64,000 nucleotides of DNA from Kingdonia uniflora (taxonomy: Eukaryota; Streptophyta; Magnoliopsida; Ranunculales; Circaeasteraceae), in the NCBI GenBank assembly GCA_014058105.1, contig JACGCM010002840.1, positions 248,001-312,000 of the forward strand, given 5' to 3'. Made by a program: the position numbers and the translations under genes. This document shows, piece after piece, positions 45,793-56,685 of the stretch (position 1 is its first letter; every line of letters begins with the position of its first letter). Below the pieces are notes generated by a model, which saw only the letters and a list, made by a program, of their open reading frames with translations, was not told where the DNA came from and did not search any database.

Positions 45793-46101
45793 ATGGTGAG
45801 GACTTGTTCTCAAAGAGTTCGTCACTCGTCGGACAAGTAATTAAAAATAAATATTATAGAAGTGCTGGAGAGGATTTTTGGGCCGTTAGATTATGATGCT
45901 AACTTGCCTGAATCTGAAATCCAGTTAGAAGGTTTGAGTGCAAAGGCGAAAGAGTATAAGATTGGGCGTTACTTTTATTCGAAGATATTCTATGAATTGG
46001 TGTTGGAGCCTAAAGCTCAAAAAGTTGTTGTAAGGGAAATTGATGTAGAAGAATTAGCTGAGGAAGATGAGTGGATTGCTGGGGGGGGGGAAACTGAGTA
46101 G
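45793..46101 (+). pseudogene. Small antisense ORF of Gypsy-2, copy 2 (MVRTCSQ type), frameshifted
   Basis: ATG at 45793 opens MVRTCSQRVRHSSDK and stops at 45838. A second frame continues (VLERIFGPLDYDANLPESEI, GLSAKAKEYKIGRYFYSKIF) to 46101. The start resembles the two other MVxTxxQ ORFs, and LERIFG stands where RYFG is expected. A run of 11 G at 46081-46091 lies near its end. Confidence 0.4.
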
Positions 46102-47170
46102 GTGTAGCACTCCAGGGCATCTTAGATGTTTCACATGTGATTATGTATGAGGGATCTAACTGAGTTAGATCGAATAACTGTATTTTGAATGTATGTAGAA
46201 TATTTCATCTAAATCTGTTCCTTTTTTTATTGTAAAAGTTGTTTAAAACGTTTTGTGAATGAAAATTTAAATTTTGAAATGTTATAGCATTGGAAATGAT
46301 GTCAGCAGTTCTTTAAGTAGTAGAAGTAGAAATAGAGAAACCAGATCAGCTATGAATTTTATCTTTTGCGGAAGGTAGAAAAAGTTCGATTGCGTGTAAG
46401 TATAGAACAATCATGAGTGTAGGAAGGTTTGAGAAAGATTTGGGTAGGAGAGAGAAAGATTTGGGTAGGAGAGAGAAAAATATATTTAAATATAGGATGT
46501 GGGATAGTGATGGAAATGCATATTCATCCAAAAGGTACAAAACATAAAAAGTTAATTATGGAAGGGACGCCTCGGTTCCAAAACCGAGGGCAGCTTGTAC
46601 GAACCCCAATAATTGCCAAAAGTTAGAGAGATAAAGTATAAATAACAATTCTTCTTCCTCCTTCAAACGTTTGTTAAGATCAAAAAAATGAAAGAATAGA
46701 GGGAAAAAAAAAATTAAGTTACAAAAATTTGAAAGAGAGTTTGGATAAAGGTAATCATCGTAGAAGGAGGGATAAGATTGTGGAGGCAGAGCCAAGATAT
46801 TTATTGCACAGTGCCATAGTGAAAGAGGGATTAGGCACTGTTCTTGACTCATACTCAGATGCTGAAGGTTGGTGATTGAGTTATTATTTTGTGATTGCGA
46901 AGTTTAAAATAAAGAGTACAATATTTGTGGGTTTTCAAAATTTTAAAAATTTGTTATTTAGAGTAAACTTTTAAAAAAATCAATTCTATTTGAATGGAAA
47001 AAGATATATGTATATGATGTATGTATATGTATAATAGATGTGTATGTGTCAAAGTATAAACAAAAGATGATGATTTAGAAAATAGACTGAATACCTGGAC
47101 TTGTATGTAGGTTGAGGCGTGAGGAAACTTTGTTATAGAAATAAGCCTAATCCTCAAGCCTATAATTAAT

Positions 47171-48660
47171 ATGGAGACCTCACCTGATATGGAGACTTGG
47201 ACCTCTGGTCGTGTGGTAGAAGTAGGATCTGATAAGTCTAAAAATGTAGAGGCTATAGATGTATATTCTGAGGGGGAGGATGAAGTATAATTTGTACAAT
47301 TTCTATATTTTCCTAGTAATTTGTTATCCTATCTTCCAAAGACTGATGTATTCAAAAAATTCTATAAAATTAAAGGTAGTTTAGGTTCGAGGAATATTAT
47401 AGAACAAGCTGGGAGGTCATTTAGGGGTTGTAATGTACCAACTGGGGAAGAACAGTTCTTCTTGTTGCTAGACTTAGCATAAGAGAAATTAGATAGGGGA
47501 GTAGAAGATGCGATCTTTTTTGAGTACTTCGATGGGGATATCCAAAGTGATCTGGACCAGGGTTTTATGTACCATCTTTCTCAGTTAGAATTTAGACTAA
47601 TGTTGCCTCTTGGCAATCTTGCCAAAGGTATTTTGAATATCATAAAGGCTTGTCCTGCCCAACTAAATGGGAATATGTGGGAGGTGATAAATGTCTGTGA
47701 TAATCTAAATAGGTTGTGGGCTGATAATGAGGTAGAGAGGAGTATAACTCCTGCAGATGTTTTTCAGTATTATGCTGTGAAATATTATGCAGCGACTAGA
47801 GGTGCGTACTTCTCTTCTAATTTATCGCGTCCTCTGCTATTCGATCTGAATTCAGCAGGTCGAGTTTGAAATGATAATATGATATGGGTGAAAAATGATT
47901 GTCTTCCGGGAATGGATGAGGAAGCCATGGAACTTATATATAAAACCATAAAGAAAAGTAAGTAATTGCGTGTGATATCGAACTGTTGTAGCTGTAGGTA
48001 TGTTCTATGTGTAATAATTTATTATGTTACTTTGCAGGTTCTCGATCTCAAGTTCCAAGAAGGGAAACACTAATAGATATTGTGGTCCGAGAAGGTGTTG
48101 AGCTCGAGATTGTTCTGAAAGAGCTCAATATTAGCAGATACAAAAGGGCTAACAGCATGTCATAGAAAATGCAAAAGTCTCAAGCCAAGAGACAAATGAT
48201 AGGAGTTGGAACTGGGATAAAAGTAGTAGTAGACGTTAAAGAATGTCCAGTATTACCAAAGGCTGCTCCCATGTTAAGGAGTATCTGCCTTGGACTTGAG
48301 GAAGGAAGGGCTGAGCTCGAGGGTGGGATAGCCGAGCTCAAGAAAATGGTGACTCAACTCGAGATTGATTTGGCTTTGGAGATGGAGCGCTTGGCTTCTA
48401 CAAAGGAGTCGCATCGGATGTTGATACGCGAGCTCACGGATGAGGCAGAGAAGAATGCTGAAGATATTACAGCTGCTCAAGATAGCCTTGGGCGCTAGCT
48501 TCTTGAAGTGGGGTACTCTATTGTTGACCTCGAAGCCATCATAGTAGGACACAACGTTAAAGAGGCTGAAGCGAAAGAGGAGCTCCAGGTTGATGGTGGT
48601 TATCTTCCAGGTGTAGTAGCAGGGTTAGATGTAGTCTCTGCTTGAACTGACAGAAAGAAC
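47171..48660 (+). pseudogene. Antisense spliced gene of Gypsy-2, homolog of the 38792 gene
   Basis: ATG near 47171 (METSPDMETWTSG), acidic start, then a globular block: EEQFFLLLDLA, EYFDGDIQSDLDQGFMYHLS, EFRLMLPLGNLAKGILNI, CPAQLNGNMWEVINV, FQYYAVKYYAATRGAYF. It matches the Gypsy-1 gene in order (G-L-LPL; Q-N-N; YY-K). Exon 1 ends at donor AAAA|GTAAGT (about 47959). Exon 2 starts at acceptor TTTGCAG|GTTCTCG (48039) and runs into a coiled coil (GRAELEGGIAELKKMVTQLE). Stops at 47288, 47480, 47867, 48163 and 48496 break it. A further coiled-coil part follows at 49280-50460. Confidence 0.65.
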
Positions 48661-49279
48661 CATGAGGATGATAATGAAAAGATAGAGTAAAACTGTTTGG
48701 AGTTTGTTTGTGCTTTTTGTGTGGGTTAAAAATAACAAGTGTATGGTGTATTGATTTGTAGGATAAATTTGGGATAGGCTAATAGATGTCTGCAAACATT
48801 AATTTGTAAAAACTTTAAGATATGCATCTTAGAATGGAGGAATTAGAGAAAGAGCTCGCTAAGGTGCAAAATACATCAACAACTCTGCTGACTTCGCAAA
48901 CGAAGCTACATGTTAGAAAAGAGCTAAAAATATTTGACTTGTATACCGCATTACTTTAGAGCTATAAGGTAAAGTTAGAAGGCTGAAACAGATTATAATG
49001 AACTATAATAGCCAAGTATGGTCAGACTAATTCAGAGTGTTAGAAAATTAAAACATAGAAAATGTGTACCTTGAAGTAGGATGTAGATATTATTGCCATT
49101 AGTGTGAGATATCCTCTTAACTTAAGGGTGAAGTATAATCCCAACTTGTTGGCATGTCAGAAATGGAAATCTATTTGAAATTTATAAAGTTATCTGTATT
49201 ATGTATTGATTATATCTGTGAAGATTTGTTGAATCGAGCTTAATGATGTAGGTCGAGTTAGATACTATTCGTTTCAGCG

Positions 49280-50460
49280 AACAACAGACGCTTTAATACA
49301 ATTATGAGTTTGGGGCTAAATTTGGGGCTAAATTTTATAGGATGAATGATGCATATGAAGATAGGGAGGATAAATATGTCAAAGTACAGATCTAGTTTGC
49401 CAAAGCGATGAAGACTGTGGACGTTCTGATCTGGCATATTGAAAGTAAAGACGCTAAATTGGAAAAATTGTTAAGTAAGCTCATAGGTGCACTGACTGAA
49501 TGAGCTAAATTCTAAAGTAGGGTAGACTTGTTGATGGTGAATGGTAAAGAAGCGGATGCCACTCAATATCGTATCAGGTTGTTAGAGGCGGTAGAAAAAG
49601 AGTTGCGTGGCCATGTGGCTAGTTTACAGGGCCAAATGGCCAAGAAAGAAAATGAACTTGTGAAGGCTTGAGATGATCTAGCTATTTCTAAAAGTGTAGT
49701 CGAATAGTTGAGTGAGGCCATGCCTGCTAAAGATATTGATCTTTGGATGGCCTAAAAACTGTGTAACGAATTGAATGAGAGGGTTGCAAGGTTGAAGGAT
49801 AATTTGGCCATGGCCGATTCGTGTAACATGAAGGCCAAGGCTAGAAAGTAGTCAAAGAAGAAAAATAATGATAGCGAGGTCTTGACCGTTAAGGGTGGCA
49901 TGGTTAACCCATAAGTTCGAATTAAAGAGGTGGAGGCTGATCTTATTCGTGTTCATGCTCATGTAAGTGAGAGTGATGATAAGTTAGATACTGCTCTTCA
50001 TAGAGAACAAGAGTTAAAGGCCATGATCAAGAGGAAAGAAGAGCTGCTGAATACAGCTTGTGTTAGGGGAAGTGATGTAAACGAGTTAGAGTTGGTGGCA
50101 CTTCATGCTCAAGTGGAAGAGCTGAGGACAATGAATAAATCTGAGCTAGATAAAGCAGCGGGGATAATAACACAACAAACTGAGGTGATAATACACTTAG
50201 GGCAGTATGCAGAGTAGGACGACACTCTACACAAGGCATTACGACAGTGTTATCAGAGACTAAAAAAGTAGTTTGCCGAGTTAGTCATGCTTGATCGAAA
50301 GAAGATTATCCCAGAAGAAGCGCACTCGAGGGAGCTAATGGCTGTCATTACATATTTTGTGGAAGAAGTAAAGTGGCTTGAGTTTGAAAGGGATACCTTG
50401 CATGACCGTGTGGCATTCTGAGGCTGTATCTGTAGTGCTGATATAGATTGAGGAAATAGC
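49280..50460 (+). pseudogene. Coiled-coil part of the Gypsy-2 antisense gene, heavily broken
   Basis: A series of short frames in the same direction encode heptad-like Leu/Glu/Lys sequence: HIESKDAKLEKLLSKLI, RLLEAVEKELRGHVASL, CNELNERVARLKDNLAM, VEADLIRVHAHVSESDDKL, REQELKAMIKRKEELLN, LVALHAQVEELRTM. Stops occur about every 100 bp before 49920, while 49930-50214 is open. By position it is the C-terminal exon(s) of the gene beginning at 47171. The homologous Gypsy-1 coiled coil is at 37501-36779. Confidence 0.55.
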
Positions 50461-50493
50461 TTAAACAACATGGAAATGGAGTTAGGTTCCCAA

Positions 50494-50692
50494 CCTGTAG
50501 AATTAGTAGAGCATGGCAGGAAAGTTGTAACTACTCAAGCTTCAAATTTTATAGCTGCACGACCTCCTGTGTAGGGGAAAACACTCCTGACCTGCAGAAT
50601 TAGTAGAGCAAGGCATGAATGTTGTAACTGCTCGAGCTCTAGATTTTATGGCTGTATGACCTCCTGTGTAGGGGAAAGCACAGCTGACCTCC
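50494..50692 (+). repeat. Two-copy tandem repeat, about 97 bp
   Basis: The unit runs from CTGTAGAATTAGTAGAGCA to GTAGGGGAAAACAC and then recurs from CTGCAGAATTAGTAGAGCA. It lies between the antisense gene and integrase of Gypsy-2. Confidence 0.8.
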
Positions 50693-50794
50693 TAAAAATA
50701 AAAAATCTGTAGAAGTGACCTGTAGTTTCTATAAATGTAGATATGTATAAAGATAAAAGCTAGTTTTACCTTTTCTTTATCTTGTGTCTAATAG

Positions 50795-51000
50795 AGATCA
50801 TTGATTGAAAACTAGTATTGCCTTCGTTTTAATCGCTAATATATGAATAGATGGGCGATTGAAAACAAGTATTACATTTTCTTTAATCTGTATAGATGTC
50901 GGTTGAAAGCTAGCATTACCTTTGCTTTAATCTGTGTATAAATAGTTGATTGAAAGCTAGTATTACCTTTACTTCAATCTATGAGATTTAGTAGATTCTA
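50795..51000 (+). repeat. Short tandem repeat at the Gypsy-2 pol 3' side
   Basis: About four degenerate copies of GATTGAAARCTAGTATTACC and CTTTAATCTRTGTATA, period roughly 45-60 bp. It occupies the same place as the 60-bp array in Gypsy-1 (between pol and antisense gene) but has a different sequence. Confidence 0.65.
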
Positions 51001-51149
51001 TGTGGGTAGAGAGTAATGTGGGAAAAAACTTAAAAAATTTTATTGAGTAGAATAGAATGTACATTGTTGGAGATTAAAATCTTACTTTTGGAATGCAAAA
51101 AATGAGAATAGAGTAATCTGTAATGGAGAAACTTGAGATTTAACAATAA

Positions 51150-52330
51150 TAACATTTCAATTGCCTAGTATTCCAGGGATTTGGGATTCGGACTCCTTGC
51201 TTTGTCATGAGATAGTATGATCCAAGGCTAGTGCAGCCAACGATGAGAAAAGGACCTTCCCAATTTTCTATGAGCTTTCCAACATTTGCTTCTTTTTTGC
51301 TCAGTGGGATTTCTCCGAGGATGAGATCGTCAATTTAGAATTCACAGCTTCAGACTCTTCTATTATATGAGCTGGCCAACATATGGTGATATCGACCGAG
51401 GTTGGTAATAGCTCGAGCTCGGGTCTCATCAATGTAATCCATATTGCAGGCCAATTCATACTCATTTTCTTCGTCTGTGAGGTCGTGATCTTTGACGGGA
51501 TTGTGGCATTCTGTTAGGCTGATAGCTTCTATGCCATAAGCAAGGAGGAAGGGGGAGCATCCAGTGGATTTCCTTGGTGTCGTACGGCATGCCCATATGA
51601 CATGAGGAAGCTCTCATATCTAATTTCCTTTCTTCTGCGATTAAAGTCGTTTCTTGAGTCCATCTACAATTGTTTTATTGGTGATTTCGGTTTGGTTGTT
51701 TCCTTGTGGGCAGTATGGTTGGAAGGTGAATGAATGATGTTGTGTTAGTTGAGGAAGGCCACAATATTTTCTCAAACAAACTGCGACCTGTTATCGATTC
51801 GAATCAGGTGGGGGCATCCGAGTCATATGATAATGTATTCCCAGATGAAAGAGATGACCTCTTCTTCCCTAGTTCAACAAAGAGGAACTGCTTCTGCGTA
51901 TTTCGTAAAGTAATCCGTCACTACGGGTAAGAAACATTGGTTACCTGGCGTATTGGGAAATTCTCCCGCGAGATCGCGCGCCCACCGCTTAAAGGGTAAG
52001 AATACCTTGCTTGCATGTAGTTCGAGTACAGGAGCTCGTATCAAGTGTTTATATCGTTGACATGTATCTCATCTTTGTGAATACTCTTCTGCTTGCTTCT
52101 GTCTTCCCGATCAGAGTACTCCTTGTGTAATTGCTCTGTTTGTAAATGATTGACATGCTGTATGGGAGCCACAAGTTCCTTCATGTAATTCCTTGAGTAT
52201 TTTATCAGCTTTCTTCTTGAGGAGGTACTTGAGAAAAGGCCCTGTCACTAATCGGCGATATAAATAACCATTCTGAACTGTATAACGCTTTAAGTTTTTG
52301 ATCAACTGTCGTCATTGTTTTGGATCTGAT
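51150..52330 (-). pseudogene. Gypsy-2 integrase, broken
   Basis: The N-terminal part has LKRYTVQNGYLYRRLVTGPF and then ELHEGTCGSHTACQSF, with the His of the HHCC zinc site. The core follows, with WARDLAGEFPNTPGNQCFLPV, TDYFTKYAEAVPL and GCPHLIRIDNRSQF (second Asp). Integrase-type C-terminal pieces reach about 51160. Stops are frequent (for example 52113, 52050, 51880). Confidence 0.8.
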
Positions 52331-52399
52331 GGAAGGGCCCGTTACATTGTTCTCCTTGTTGAGGTAGGTGATAAAGGGTTTTTGCCAATCGTCGTCATC

Positions 52400-53360
52400 T
52401 TCTTCATCGCCCCTAGTGTTGATCGTGGATATAGAATGGAGATTTATGCTAAGTGTGGATATCACTTTGATTTGCAGATAATATGCTTCTATTCTTAAGA
52501 CCCCAGCCAATTAAGCCAAGAAATTGGCATGTCTGTTATTGCCTCAATGTAAATAGTTGAGAGTTACTTTCGCGAATCTTCTCATTCTATCAGTGGCGAG
52601 GGCTGCATATTCGATTATCTTGCCATTTTTCTTGTACTGTTCTGAGTAATAGTGGACGATGAGTAAAAAATATGTATAGACTGATAGCTCAGGAACGCCA
52701 AACACAAGTATTAGATCGAGCCCATGAATTCTTCGTACTCTGTGACATTGTTGGAAGCCTCAAAATTCAAGCTGATTGATTTCTCAATTCTATCATTGGA
52801 AGGGGTAATCAGTACGATTCCAATCCCTGACCCTGTAGGTCCCGTTGAGCCATCTATACAAAGTCTTCACACTTCCCTTATTATCTATTCAGCTCTTTCG
52901 TCAAATGGCTTGGCGGGTGGATCTTCTATGATTTCTTCTGTAAGGTCTAAATCGTGCTCCTCCCAATCGGGATCTTCCATAGGAAAATCTATGAGAAACT
53001 TGGCAATGGCCTGACCTTTTTTTGAATGGCGTTGTTCGAACTTGATATCATGTTCTCCCAAACTGACTATTGTTGCACTCTTCGTGATTTTTCTTTTTAT
53101 GGAAAAACTTTTAGGAGTGGGTAGTTCACTATGACTTTGACTGGATGAGCTTGGAAGTAGTATTTAAGTTTTAGTGAAGTACAAACGAGAGTTAGAAGGA
53201 GTCTTTCGATTTTAGAATACATTGTTTTGCCGGAATGAGGGTTTTGCTGATGAAATAGACTAGTTTTTTAGTCTTGTCCTCAAGTCGTATGAGGACCAAG
53301 CTGATAGAATTATCCGTAACTGTGAGGTAGATGTTAAGTTCCTCATTATCAACTGAGGTT
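52400..53360 (-). pseudogene. Gypsy-2 RNase H domains, broken
   Basis: The first RNase H shows LVYFISKTLIPAKQ near 53265-53225, as in Gypsy-1. The second begins with the conserved linker QAIAKFLIDFPMEDPDWEE (about 53005-52950), the counterpart of QAVANFLAGFHVEDSDWEE in Gypsy-1. Everything after is fragmentary. The paired linker supports a close relation of the two elements. Confidence 0.72.
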
Positions 53361-53399
53361 CTCATAATAAAAAACTTCCCCAGATAGGTTTTGTGTTCC

Positions 53400-54330
53400 T
53401 AAAAAGCTGCCTCGTATTTTTTTGTCCACTAAATATCTTTGGTTGGATGAACTTTTCCTTGTTTGGTACACCATCGGAGTAGTAAGAACAGCCACCGGCT
53501 TCGATATGATGACTTAGAGATGAATTGATTAATAACAACAATCTTGCCTGTGAGTTTTTATATGTCCTTTGTTTTTGGAGAGGGCATGCTGAAGAGAGAT
53601 CGAATTTGATATGGGTCGGCTCCAATCCCCTTCTTGCTGATAAGATGGTTGAGGAACTTTCTTGAGTACACTCCGAATTGACATTTATTAAGATTGAGCC
53701 TCATTTTATATGAGTGTAGAATATGGAAGATCATAGAGAGATCTGTGATATGGTCTTTTGACTGTAAGCTTTTGCATAGGAGATTATTGATGTAGACTTT
53801 AACGATTTTCCCCTAGTGTGCTTTGAACATTATTGTCATTAAATGTTAATAAGTTACTCCTGCATTCTTCAGTCCAAAAGGTATGAATTTTTAACAGTAA
53901 AGTCCCCTTTTAGTGATGAAAGTGGTCTTTTCCTGATCGGCCTCTAAAAGAGGTATCTGATTATATCCAGAAGCAGCATCCATCATAGATAAAAACTCAT
54001 GGCCTACCGTGGAATCAAGATTTTGTTGAATGATTGGAAGAGAAAAACTGTCCTTCAGAGTGCATTTGTTTAGATTGGTTAATTCTACGCAAACTTGGAC
54101 TTTCCCATTCTTCTTTGGAACTGCGACAATGGTTGAGATCCAATCCGGGTACTTGGCTTCTCGAATGAATCCCACTTTGATCAACTTATCGATCTCAGTG
54201 TTGACCTCATCTTGAAAACGAGGTGAGAGTCTTCTCGGTTTCTGCTTGACCGCCGTTGCATTGTTGCTGATGCTCAATCTATGATATGCCTTGGATGGAT
54301 CGACTTCGGGCATTTCTTCGAAAGTCCAAG
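53400..54330 (-). pseudogene. Gypsy-2 reverse transcriptase, active site lost
   Basis: One 140-codon frame (54313-53891) carries KAYHRLSISNNATAVKQKPR, IREAKYPDWISTIVAVPKKN and MMDAASGYNQIPLLEADQEK, ending at KRGLYC. After a stop come FGLKNAGVTY, then VKVYINNLLC near 53777-53803, where both catalytic Asp of YVDD are Asn. LNKCQFGVYSRKF and PSPKTKDI follow. The double D-to-N change fits G-to-A type mutation. Confidence 0.87.
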
Positions 54331-54339
54331 TGAAGGGAT

Positions 54340-54900
54340 CTTCCTTACCGCACTAGACTAGCTTGGTACCAATATAAGTACATTTGCTGGGTCCATCAAT
54401 GTCTATGTACTCTGTAGGTTCTTTTATTGAAGGATGGTAATCGCTGTGACCAGCTTTCTATAATTGTTATGCAGTGTATCTGTCTGATATATCGAGAATG
54501 GTAGAAATAGTATTTTTGCAATATCGAGAGGGCTTTTGACTTCCTTTGCTTTCGTAGATGCCACCGTTGTGTTTGAGGAGAAGTGCTTGATGATACGTGG
54601 TAGCAATTACTTCCATGTTGTAGATCCAACAGCGGCCCATAATTCCTAAATAACAAGATTTAACATTAATAATGTAGAACACGATATCGATTATAGCTTG
54701 TCCAACAATGATAAGTAAGATGATCTTTCCCACTCGTTCTTCCTGGAGCCATTAAAGCCACTGATAGTGAGGTCGTTTGAATTAACTTGATCGGCCAATC
54801 CCATTTATTCGATCGGACTCTAAAAGAAAATTTCAATACCACTACCAGTATCAATCATCATTGTATGCATGATAAATTTCTTCATCTTTAGTATGATAAC
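54340..54900 (-). pseudogene. Gypsy-2 aspartic protease region, broken
   Basis: MMIDTGSGIEI (about 54865-54833) is an intact D-T-G active site. SGFNGS near 54765 is the usual downstream block. Stops and frame changes follow, so only the active-site segment is well kept. Confidence 0.75.
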
Positions 54901-55359
54901 CAGTTTGTCATGACGAGGAAACTTGACGTGACTGGTATCACAATCCTCAAATTAAATCCCAAGTCGGCGATTGCTTAATTCAGGAAGAAGTTTAGCTTCT
55001 TTATCTTGAGGTGTGAAATCGTAGTACTCTGCTAATCTCTATCGCTTTAATCTAGAAGAGTTATTAATCTGATGGATCTCTATCATGTTGCTATGGTACA
55101 TATGGTATAAGTATTTCTACTTAGTTGATCTTTGACCTAGACTACTTTGACCTATATCTTGTGACTACCTATATACTCATGCATTCTCCCGTCTTTAAAA
55201 ATATACTCTAGCAACCTATGTAAAGCATAGCAGTTGTCAGTTTCATGATGATTTACCTTGTGATGCATGCAATACGGTTTGCCTTCAATCGGTTTCAGCT
55301 GTTGAGATATACGGTAGAACTTGTCTTTCGCTAGAATAGGAAAAATTAAGGAGATTTGG

Positions 55360-56300
55360 ACATTTATTTTGGGGAGGACCGGCTTGGGAAGTAAATTGCC
55401 TTTCTGAGGTTTGTCGGTGTTTGCCTTAGAACATTTTGATCACCCTGGTCCTCCTTTGGTTCACTATTGCATTTTATATTTTGACATTTAGTGGTTAGGA
55501 TGGATTTAGTAGATTTATGCCTTTCTGTCATCACCCTTTCCAGGTCGACATACCCATTGACCTTGGTGATCATATCCTCCAAGGTCGCAGGTTTGTTTAA
55601 GAGGAGATGCTCCTTCACTTTGCAATCGAGTCATTGTAGCACATTTGTAAAAGCAGTAACAACTATTTTTTGATCGAGATTATCAACTATTTGTACGAGC
55701 TCCTGAAGGTACTTCTTTACAAAGACCTTGAGCTTCTCTCCTTGTGACTATTTGAGACTAATAAGAGAATATAAATTCTTTTTCTTATCTTTATTGTGAG
55801 CATAGAATATGGTTGGGATTTGAATACAATCTCAGTGAATCACAAAATTGCTTAATGTACTTCTTCGGATCGGTGCCCTTGTATTTATGTATCTTTGAAG
55901 TATGGAAACCTGCTGGTACTTCTATATCAAATAACCCTTTGGTAATTGAATACCTTGCAACTTGGTAAAATTTTCCTTACTGCCTAGAGCTTGAGCTTCA
56001 ATCAACTCCTTCATACGCTGATTCATGTGTTCTTGTGTGACATACGAACATTTTGTCTGAGTAACTTGGTGAGCTGGTCGAGGATTATGAGTACTGGTGC
56101 CCTCGCTCAGGCGCTCACGTGCTGGAATCTGAGGTTGAGGGTATTGCTCCTCCTCTTGACGCTTGAAAGGCCAGATATCTCTGCTAATATCAGACTGAGC
56201 TTCTCTTCCCAAATAAATTGAAGATTGAGGTTCTTGCAAAAGTTTTCTGCAAATGGCCTTACAGGTTGCTCCTCGAGGTCATAATCTTTCTTGTGCTAAA
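55360..56300 (-). pseudogene. Gypsy-2 gag, broken
   Basis: Frames at 56239-55922 (PQPQIPARERLSEGTST, NQRMKELIEAQALGSKENF) and 55618-55364 (LLNKPATLEDMITKVNGYVDLE, a typical C-terminal gag block). The second block aligns with TVTEMIDVVNDYIELERSKK of Gypsy-1 gag near 31095-31150. The capsid core between them (55900-55630) is disrupted by stops. Confidence 0.72.
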
Positions 56301-56665
56301 ATCGGGAGTTCGCTGGTACTTGATCATGATCTCTGGTATGGGGAGCCTGTTGAATGTCCTGCAAGGCTTGCAATGCTATCTGCATAGTTGTCATATGTTC
56401 TTCATGTTTCTTGTATGCTGTTAGATGAGTTTGATGCATGCTTTGGAGATTTTGGCCTCGGAGTTCACGGTCAAGAGTAAACTGGCGCTCGAGCGCATTA
56501 CGCGTCCCTATCTCGGTGTGGAGATTCGCCCGTAGTTCAACAAGCTATTTTGGTTTAACTGAAAGATCGATTTGGAATCCTGTTGTTGGTCGCTTGGAAA
56601 TGACCGTGATTGGAAATGGATAGTGGAGTAAATGTATGCATTAGGATATCATGGAAATGGCTTAT

Positions 56666-56685
56666 TTCCCACAGACGGTGCCAAA
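56666..56685 (-). other. Gypsy-2 primer-binding site
   Basis: The minus strand reads TTTGGCACCGTCTGTGGGA directly after the 5' LTR. It is the same primer word as in Gypsy-1. Confidence 0.82.
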
